Part shown: piece by piece, positions 43,324 to 53,800 of the stretch | Position numbering within the stretch: position 1 is the first letter of the stretch | Layout of the letters: every line of letters starts with the position of its first letter | NCBI RefSeq assembly: GCF_032854445.1 | Contig: NC_088298.1 | Coordinates: forward strand, 19,363,976-19,427,975 | Origin: Liolophura sinensis | Lineage: Eukaryota; Mollusca; Polyplacophora; Chitonida; Chitonidae | Reading direction: 5' to 3' | DNA: 64,000 nucleotides | Made by a program: the position numbers and the translations under genes | The notes under the pieces: generated by a model | The model's input: the letters and a program-made list of their open reading frames with translations, nothing else | Told to the model about the DNA's origin: nothing | Database searches by the model: none

Positions 43324-44803
43324 TCACTCTGTCTTCAATGCCTTTGCTGGAGGTTCACCATCTAAAAAAAAAAAGAAGTAAAAAAAAAACAGTTTGAGCT
43401 GAAAGAAGTGATGAGAGTCATTGTACTTGCCTCAGACAAAGACAAAGCCAGTGGTCCAAATCGAGCACAAATAAAAGCTATCACTGTGTGAAATTAAGTA
43501 AGGTTCATAGACACACCCACAATTCCTGGTGTGTTCAGACCTTCAATGCCTAATATGATAATGTAGCCATTCATCGCCGATCATCTTCACACAACACTTA
43601 TGCCATTGATCAGAGCAATGTTTCAGAAAGCTTTTCGGAAAACTGATAGTGACAGGTACCTAGAGTCAGTCCACTGTCAAGGTTTTACACATAGAGTGAG
43701 TGAGTACTTGGGGTTTAACGTTGTACTTAATAATATTTCAGTCATATGATAACAAAGGGGTTCCTAGAGTGCATACATTGTACCTCCTTGTTGCAGAAAG
43801 GATTTCCACCGCTCTTTTATCTGGTGCTGCTTCACTAAGACGACTTACCGAAGGCAAGTAAGCCGCCCCACCTGAACCATTATACTGATATTGGGTAAAC
43901 CAGTGGTTGCACTATCCCCTTAATGCTGAACCCCAAGCTGCGAAGTTACAACTTCCTCTTTTAAGGTCTTAGGTATGACCCAGCCCAGGATTGATCCTGG
44001 ATCTACTGCCTCCCGAAGCGGAAGCTCTACCAACTGTGCCTTCGCAGCCAGTTTTACTCACAGAAGGCTAGTGCTCAGTACTTGAGCTAATTAGGATGTC
44101 AAGTGAAGTCATTTGATCAGTTCCATCGAACAATGCAAGATATTTTAGGCCTACTCTGTTTCAATTAATCCTGTGAACTGGCGCTAGTGTGAAGCAGGAA
44201 CTTGTGCTATTGTTGTCTGACAACTTAACTATAGCACAACATCTACAATGTATCAGTTTCTACTGTAATGTTGCGCTGTCTTTAATGTGATATCATTGAG
44301 AAGAACTGGGAAAGGACTATTTGACATCAATTAAATGACGTCTAGGTCCCTTTTTTTTCGCAAAGCTGACCTTTATTTTATTTTTGGTTTATGATGTCCA
44401 GGTTCTGCTGCCTGGCATATGACAGGTCTCCATTCAAAAAAATACACTGTTCCAGAAATTTGATTCTTGTTTAAAAATCAGGAAAAAATTTACTTCTACT
44501 GTGGTAATATGTTTCAGGAATGGAGGAAAACAATTGCTAGACTCCAAAAGAAAACCACTGCCCTTTGGTATGTGATGGGCAAACTTTCCAACATGTGAGG
44601 CACAGATTTTCGAATGCCAAGCGAGATCAATGTGTACTCAAGAATTTTCCCCCTAATAAGATGCTGGCAGTTTTATAAAGTGCATGACAAAAAGTTAGAT
44701 ACTCTACATGTGGAAGACAAACTGTCTTTATCAAGTGTTAAACCGCACAGAACGGCAACCACATACCTGCTTTTTCCTTTCCTCCTGATCTGTTCTGCTG
44801 GCC
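43324..44803 (-). CDS. SSB: La exons 12-13: C-terminal microexons
   Basis: Exon 12 (44803-44767, 37 nt) encodes [12 protein letters not shown]. Exon 13 (43361-43324) gives [12 protein letters not shown] and TGA. Phases match exon 11, both introns are GT-AG, and the exon 13 acceptor follows a poly(T) run. The composition resembles the human La end (PASKQQKTENG). Reading through the exon 11 donor instead would add about 15 unrelated residues. Confidence 0.82.
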
Positions 44804-47800
44804 CTGCAACACAACATATCGAAAAAGATGACAGTTTAGTTTTCACATTAAAAGAATATAAACAGTGTTCAATAATAATGCAAAGCTGGCTACAAAATCA
44901 ACCTTGTTTGCATATGCAGACATATATAGTACGGGAATGCCATGTTAGAAGACACCAAATGTGACACCACACCCAGGCATAGTACATCTATACCAAGCCA
45001 GTCAGCGTTTGGTCTATTTCCACATGTTGAATACCAAGACAGGATTTATTTGTATGTATCAAGATATATTCATGCTTGGAGTTTAACGTCATACTTAATT
45101 TTTCAGTCACATGACGATGAAGAGTCATTAGGCATGTGTACATATATTGTGTCTCCTTGTGGCAGGGCCTCCCAAAGCAGAAGCTCTACCAACTGAAGTG
45201 GCCAGTACCAAAGACACCAGATATGACAACCCATCCAGTCATATTATACTGACACTGGGCTAATCAGTCATGGTTCCTTTATCTAGCCTCTCAGTTACTA
45301 GAGCCAAGCAAGGCAGCAGCAAGTACCATTTTTAAAGTCTTTGGTAGACCTCAACCCAGATTTGATCCCGAGGTCTCCCGACTTTGAGGTGGATGCTCTA
45401 ACCATCAGGCCACTGGTCAGGATTTGTTTGTTACCACAACTGGAAGTGCTTTCATTTGTGACGTTTGCATTAATGGCTAGGTCTGCGATTTTATATTTAC
45501 AACACACTAGCTTGATGCAATTACTCCCACACAAGTCCATGCATTCTACAGCTGGCCTTCAAGCCCATTTTGTCTTCAAGCGTAGACAGAGTAGAATTTA
45601 TGCAGTATGGAGAGTCAACCATTGCTGTCAACAACCAGTCTACTATCATTCCACAAGCTCACCGCAGGCAAACTACTGGCATTTTAATGGTTAACTGCTG
45701 GTAGTACAGAAGTAAACAGCTGTTTGTGTATGGTGAAGAGAGTTTCATACAGAAGTATATGTTTTCTAACTTGGTTTTCTAACTCAGCTATTGTTAAGAA
45801 AAGTACAAAAACAGTGCAATGGGCTTATGGACACATTTACACAATCAAACAATCAACAAGCTTTCAGTCAAATAAACCTATTATTAAAGGAGAAGAAAAC
45901 TTAAAAACTTGACACTAAAGGCTGAAAAGAGCAGATTTTTTTCTATCTGGTTGTACCTGCGGCATAAGTTTGCGATTTTTCTGCCCCGTACATGCAAAGC
46001 CTGAAAACGGCAAAGCTGGAATAAATCGCTGAGTTCATTGCGTCCTCCATCTTTAACACCCTGTAATTTATAATGGGGGTGGTGTGTTGCCTCTCAGCCA
46101 TTGAGAGTCGATAAAACTGCCGGCTTGTTCGTGTAAACTCGGAACATATGTCCAACATTCCAGTTCCCCGATCGTCAAGCGGAAAACGAACTGTACTGTT
46201 TGCTAACTTCTGCGAAAAAAAAAAGAGTCCTACCGGAAATGTACTTTGGCGGTTTCCGACGGCAATTCTCCTCTAAAAACAGAAGGCTTCAGGACTTGTT
46301 CTTAGGCAAAATGGAGTCGCCCACAGCAGATGTTGGCGCGGACTTTATTTATAACTTATCAACATGAAGGACATATTAAAATTTTTTTTATGGCATGAGA
46401 GGTAATGTATACTCTTATCAATGTTATTTGATTGATATTTAAATTTTCTTCTCCTTTAAGCATGTTGAGACCAGTTTCATCACCTTTTTGAAACCAAAAG
46501 GTCCTCGCTTACGTCCCCGCTGATTTCTGTTTCTGCCCATCATCTTCATTTTGTCAGCTTGAGCCTGGAAAATCTTCCTCCAGTGGTCGATTTCTGCGTC
46601 TCCTGAGGACAAAACCAGACATAATCTTTTCTTACTGTCCTAACAGGATGTTGGTGAACAAGGTGTATTTTAGTCAACCACTGTGACGGAAGTCTACAAT
46701 TTGTCTTTCAAAATGAACAAAAACAAAATCATCATTAAACAACCAGTTCTAATCGAAAATAAAAATTTACGTTAAGTCACGAAGCATATAATCAAATGAA
46801 TGTATTTCTGCCACCTGTAAGATTTTCACAGAATTGTTTCCATCTCACAATAATGTCAAAATACAGCACTCAAAAGTGAGTTGCGTGCCTGAAGTAAACC
46901 ACAGACCTTCAACATGTATGTGACAAACCTCTTGACTTCAAACTGCTTCAGGAGCGGTAGATCCAGGGTCAATCCTGGATCGAGTCACCCCTTGGACTTT
47001 AAAAGAGGAAGTTGTAACTTCCTCACTTGGTGTTCAGCATGACAGGGATATAGCAATACCTGGTTGACCCACATCAGTATAATGGCTTGGGCTGGGTGGC
47101 TTACTTGCCTTTGGTAAGGCGTCTCAGTGAAGCAGCACTAGATAAAAGAGCGGTGGAAATCCGCCCTGCAACAAGGAGGCACATTACATGCACTCTAAGC
47201 ATTCCTTCGTCATCATATGACTGAAAAATTGTTAAGTACGACGTTGAACCCCAAGCACTCACTCACTCAAATCGCAGCCAAAAAACAGCATCAATCAGCT
47301 ACGAGAGGAGTTCACCTCAACACCTCACCACGTGCCTGAAAAACCTCGACATAAAATTGCTGATCAACCACCAAGATAAACAGCTGTCAGAAAAAATGCC
47401 ACCAGAAACTTGAATTAAGTTTCACAGGCTCGCTGAGCAAATTCTAAGACATAAGGCAGTCATACCAGTCACGATTATGCTTACCTTCTAAGACATCAGC
47501 CTCTAGGGTTAAATTATTAAACACTATTTTCCCATCGTTGGCCATCTTAATTTTCTCCATGACAACAGCTGCCTCATTGGCTTCCACAAACCGAACCACT
47601 GCCTGAAATCACAAAGTCAAACAATGTATGACACAACCCGAGTCTTAATATTAGCATGTTGAAAAGGGTATACGGGGATTTCAATCTGGGTGTGAAATTT
47701 TAACCCTGAGCTGCAGATTAAATCTCCACATACCCTTCTCAACATGCAGATAACAATTTTATCCCTACAATAGTTAGCAAATTGACAGTCCTTCTCATGT

Positions 47801-50800
47801 TATATAAAGCTGAGCTGTGAAAAATCATGCAAGCCATGTCCACTGCAAACTCATGCTGGCGTCTTCTCCGGCCGTACGTGGGAAGGTCTTCCAGCAACCT
47901 GCGGATGGTCGTGGGTTTCCCCAGGCTCTGCGTGGATTCCTCCCACGATATTGCTGGCCGCTGTCGTATTAATGAAATATTCTTGAGTATGGCGTAAAAC
48001 GATTACTGTCGCACCTACCGTGAGCAGTACTCAAATAGGTGTCACTTCTTTTCAAATCATTGATGAGCACTTATAAACACCGGGCAAAGTGACTGTCATC
48101 TTTTGGGCAGTTCTAAGGCAAAACATATTTCACCATTATCATTGCCAGCCACTCATTCTTTACCAAGCAACAGAAACCGCAAACATTACCATTGTGTTGT
48201 CCTACACACTTCACAGTTTGTCAGAAGCTCACTCAATGGACCACAGGAGAGACATAGCCAATGAAATAGCATGTATCAGAGTGACATTCATTAGAAGCCA
48301 GCACGTGCTGGTATCTATTTTTCTTTCATTTTACAGGCATAGCGAAGACTTATCAAACTAAAGACTTTATACCTACCCAAGTCTTAGCACCAGAGTTTGT
48401 ATATATTTAAACCATAATTTCCCTTCCCTGCTGTTTAGCTGGCCTGCCAAGCTTTCTTAGCGCAACTCCCGACACCCTGGCAAAGATTTCACTTCATTAC
48501 TACTACCACCTGTAGTATACGATTCAATGTTGGATATTTTCTTCGCTGGAATTTTTTTTTGCGGTTAATTATTGACTGCGAAATCCGCTAAAATTAGTTC
48601 CACGTGAAAATTAAGTACTTCACAGTATTCATTTGATTGGTGTTTTACGCCATACTCAAGAATATTTCACTTATACCACAGCGGCCAGCAGAGCCCGGGG
48701 GAAACCCACGACCATCCGCATGCCGTTGACAGACCTTCCCACGTACGGCATCTTTCACAACAGTATGTCAACATTTTTAACCCAATGGCAACTGAGAATC
48801 ACGGATCAAGTTGGGACAATTCTATTTATATGCTTATATTATTAATAATTTATTAAATTTCTTTGTAACTAAAGTCATGTCTAAATGTATTTATGAGGCT
48901 TTCAATGCTTCCTCACATATAGCTATTTCTTTTCAGAAGACGTATCTTCCCATATCTCTCACCTCTTTGTCTCCTTGCTCGAAGTCGACCCACCGAACTG
49001 TTGAAAAGTCATCGAAGAAATTCCTGACATCATCAATCGTAATGTCCCCTTCAAACCCAGTCAGATGTAACAAGGCACCTTTTGTCATCTTATCCTTAAT
49101 CTCCTACAAATATAGATTGAAATAAAAAACCAAACTTCCATAACAACAATGATACAACAATGAACTGTAATTTTATTGGTTCAACTGATAGAGCAACCCA
49201 GAATACTTCATTCTGATAAGCTGAGATCGAGGTTTCATCTTAACCTTCATCTAAGTACTAGTTAGCTGTTTTTTACGGAGAAAAGTACCAAACAACAGAC
49301 CCAGGGTCAAGTATGCCTTTCTAATTTGGGCTTGTTTACATACCTCTTCTTCTGATTTTTCCTCTTTTGTATTTCTGTTTAAAAAAAAACAAAAAAACAT
49401 CAAAGTACATACAAATTAAAATCCAATATGTAGCTTCCAAACATTATTTGATTGGTATTTATGGACATAAAATGTTACTGACAATATTAATTATATATGT
49501 TTGTTGTCAACTTTAATGGCCATAAAACAACCACAACAACAAACGACAACCAGGCAGAGAGCCTTGGAGAATCTCCTGCTTCCATCACTCCTGCACAGAA
49601 AATGTTAAGGTGTCTCGTAAGAAATGCACGTTATTGATGCTTTCAGCTAAAGACATTTCAAACATGAAAGCCATTCAATTGTTGTTTTCTTGGGGATTAA
49701 AAAAATTATATTTTATTCACTTAAACACCACTGGTTGAGGAGTAGGCAACAATCCACTGGTTTTTGTTACGATGAGTTTTGAATTTAGTCAGGAAGGCTT
49801 ACAATATGATCTGAATTCTCTCTTGTTGACAGGGTGCATACTGGAGTTAGCGTTCAATAAACATTTATAACACTAAAATAAATTTATCACACTGAGCATA
49901 AATTTATGACTTCAGTGAAATTTAAAATTTGGACTGTTCATGAAAGACCTGATAAGCTTGTTTACAAACTTACCCCTCACACGTGTCCTTTTTCTGCACC
50001 TGTCGCGCCTTCTCCTTTCTCAGTTTCTCCTCCTGTCGTTCCTGGTCTTTTCTCTTGAAATAATCATCTCTGTAAAACAAAAATCATGTTTGAAATAATA
50101 ATCTCTGTAAAACAAAAATCATGTATGAAATAATCATCTCTGTAAAACGAAAAATTATGTTTGAAATAATCATCTCTGTAAAACAAAAATCATATCTGAA
50201 ATAATCGTCTCTGTAAGGCAAAATTATATTTGAAATAATCATCTCTATAAGGTAACAATATTTGAAATAATCATTTCTGTAAGGCAAAAATCATATTGAA
50301 ATAATTATCTCTGTAAGACAAAAATCATGTTTGAAATAATTACACCTGTAAAATGAAAATCTGAAATTTGAAATAATAATCTCTGTGGCTCTAATATTAT
50401 ATCTGAAATACTTTTTAAAACAAAATAAACAATTATTTGAAGTTGGAATTTCTGCCTATTGAACAGAGCTATAAAATAGACAAACTTTTGTGGGAGACTT
50501 CATTGCTGAGTGGACTGACGTATTACTGCCGAATTAGTGCCTGAGTGTGGTCTCCAGCCAGTGTTCAGCACTGACTCTCAGTCTATGACCGATTCATCTG
50601 TTTACTTACCTGACTATTATTTTAAGAAATGGATTCATTTGTTTATCTATCTGACCATGTATGTCACAACAGAGATAGGCTCAGGACAGGTAGGTGCTGA
50701 CTAACAACTACCTGAAAAATACCCTTTTGTTGGAGAAGGCTGTGTAACTTATTCTAATCTCATTGATGTCCAGCATTGTACAGAAGAATTTTTCATCACC

Positions 50801-53800
50801 ATGTCAGATTTATGGGTGTAGGAAACCAAAGTGTGGGCAGGAACCCTTTCGCCCTGCCCTTTGACAGGTATCTATCAAACCTTCTGGCATCAAAATGCAG
50901 CTGAACCCGTGCGAAATGGATTCAAACATGCGACCTGACTGGTCAAGGTTCTGACCAATCAGTGAGCCAGCACTTAAAACATTTAAGCCAGCAAGAGCTC
51001 TGTTGTTCAACCGAGCTTCTCACGCTATATATGTAAGTATCGTCTTTACAGTCAGGAAAATGATGTTTTGCTATCATGCCATCATTTCATAAAGATTAAC
51101 TTACTTCAAACATCTCACAAGTTCCTTGTCATCATATTTCACACTTTCTGCCTTGACAAATTTTTCTGCATCGTCTTCTTTCTCGTAGATGACAAAAACA
51201 GAGCCCTGCAGAAGAGAATATATACAAATTTTATTTCTTTATTTGATTGATGTTTTATGCCGATACTCAAGAATATTTCAGTTGTACCACTACAGTCAGC
51301 ATTATGGTGGCAGGAAACCAGACAGAGTCTGGGAGAAACCCACGACTATCCGCAGGATGTTGTCAGACCTTCCCATGTACCACCGGAGAGGAATGAGCTG
51401 GACTTGACACATATACTATAAACAAATGAGATGGAACTGTTATATACAGATAGTAGTAAGGTGTCATACTGCTGTCTGGTGTATGATTAATTTTTTTCAA
51501 CTCGTCAAACAGGGCTCTGTGGAAATGTCTCAAAGCCTGGAAATGCAGATTGCACATGACACCATCTTGATTTTTTTTTTTTTTTTTTCAATGCAAAAAT
51601 TCTAACAATACCCTTGTCTTTCCTGGCCTCACAGTCACTGAAATGATTCACTGATTGGATGGTGGGTGTTAAACATCATCTTTAAAAATGTTTGTGGATG
51701 GCTTTCATTCGAATAGTTTTTTCTTTTGCTTTTTTTTCCTTTTTTCCCTGTCCAGCTTTCCACAAGAGCAACTTGCACTTCCATACTCCTCCCATGGAAG
51801 CTTCAAACAACTGTAATCTCAGGTCTCACTTCCATACTCCTCCCAGGGAAGCTTCAAACAACTGTAATCTTGGCTTCACTTCCATACTCCTCTCAGGAAA
51901 GGTATCAACAACTGTAATCTTCGGCCTCACTTCCATACTCCTCTCAGGGAAGCTTCAAACAACTGTAATCTTTGGTTTCACTTCCACACTCCTCTCAGGG
52001 AAGCTTTGATCAACTGTAATCTTCAGCCTTGCTTCCATACTCCTCTCAGGGAGGCTTTGAACAACTGTAATCTTTGGCTTCACTTCCATACTCCTCTCAG
52101 GAAAGGTGTGAACAACTGTTATCTGCGACCTCACTTCCATACTCCTCTCAGGGAGGCTTTGAACAACTGTAATCTTTGGCTTCACTTCCATACTCCTCTC
52201 AAGGAACTTCAAACAACTGTAATCTTTGGTTTCACTTCCACACTCCTCTCAGGGAAGCTTTGATCAACTGTAATCTTCGGCCTTGCTTCCATACACCTCT
52301 CGGGTAAGCTTCAAACAACTCTAATCTTTGGCTTCACTTCCATACTCCCCTCAGGAAAGGTTCGAACAACTGCAATCTTCAGCCTCACTTCCACATTACT
52401 TTTGATTTTTCACAGCAGGTACGCTGACCACATTAGTGACTGAATAACTTTCCTACATGTAAATGCAAGAGATTTCACTTCCAAACAATCAATGGCCACT
52501 ACCCCTAGAACACTTTAATACAATCTTTTGAAAACTGCTCTAGTTAGCCTTCCACTCCACCCACCTTGAACTCTCTCTTTTGATTCCTCCGCATCTGAAT
52601 GTTTTCTACTGGTCCATACCCTCTGAAAAACTCCTCAATCTGGTCCAAGCTACTGTCAACAGGCAAGCCTTTCTGCAAAATACAAATTTGATGCATTTTA
52701 GGGGTTTTCTTTATTTCTAGAAGTATTATTGTTCATATATTCTGTGCACCGAACTAGATATTTGGTCATTTTTTTTCACAAACTGCAGACTTTTAAACTG
52801 CGCAGAGTATTTTTGACCTGAAATGTTACACCATTTTTGAACTGAAATGTTAAACCATTTTTGAACTGAACTGTTACATCATTTTTGAACTGAGCTGTTA
52901 CACCATTCTTGAACTGAAATGTTACACCATTTTTGAACTGAACTGTTACATCATTTTTTAACTGAACTGTTACCCCATTCTTGAACTGAAATGTTACACC
53001 AGTTTTGAACTTATATGTTACATCATGTTATATGCAGATTTGACTATCATACAGGGCAATTTGTGGAGATGCACATTGTCAATGTATTGCAGAGATTACT
53101 GCAATATGGCTCAAATGCTGCCAATGTGGCGTTCAACCAAATATCATTCATTCATTTTTCAAAATACAACCTGCACAGACTAAGTTATAGATAAGCAATT
53201 AAATCAATTTTCCTTTCAACCATAAATCATCTCAATGAAAGCTTTACGTCCAAATTATTCCAAAAACAAAGAAAAAAAATGAACAAAAACATGATTTTCG
53301 TCAATGAAACAAAAAGATTTTCTAATAATATTCAGAGCCAGCCTTGGAATAAGATCACGATATAAAAAACTGAACAATGCCGGACTGACAAAGATTTGAC
53401 GTTATACCGCGTAAATGCTGCGCTTCTTGAGTTCAGCTTTCCTTTCCGTCGTGTTCTCCGGCAGAGGCCTGGACTTTGATCTCCGCAACTTGCTGTTGTC
53501 TTCTGTCACCTGAAATAGATGACATTTATTGTTATAATTATAAATGTCAACGATTTAATTACTAATGTTTAAATACTGCATTTAACATAATTTCCCTCTA
53601 CAGAGGGGAAATTGTCAGATAATATCTGCCATGGAAGAAGAAAACATCCTTGACAAAACCTCTCAAAACAAAATGTCTCAAATAATAAAGCATGAATCTG
53701 ATTTACAGACATATTGGAAAAACTAAAATGGAGGAACAAATACCCAGAAATAATTTAACTCGTGTAGTGAGCATCCACGCAGTTCACACAACTTAACATG

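Noticed and set aside
46309-46368. Small + strand ORF starting [12 protein letters not shown]
   Set aside because: Only 19 codons within the TTAA-flanked element; no continuation exon found.
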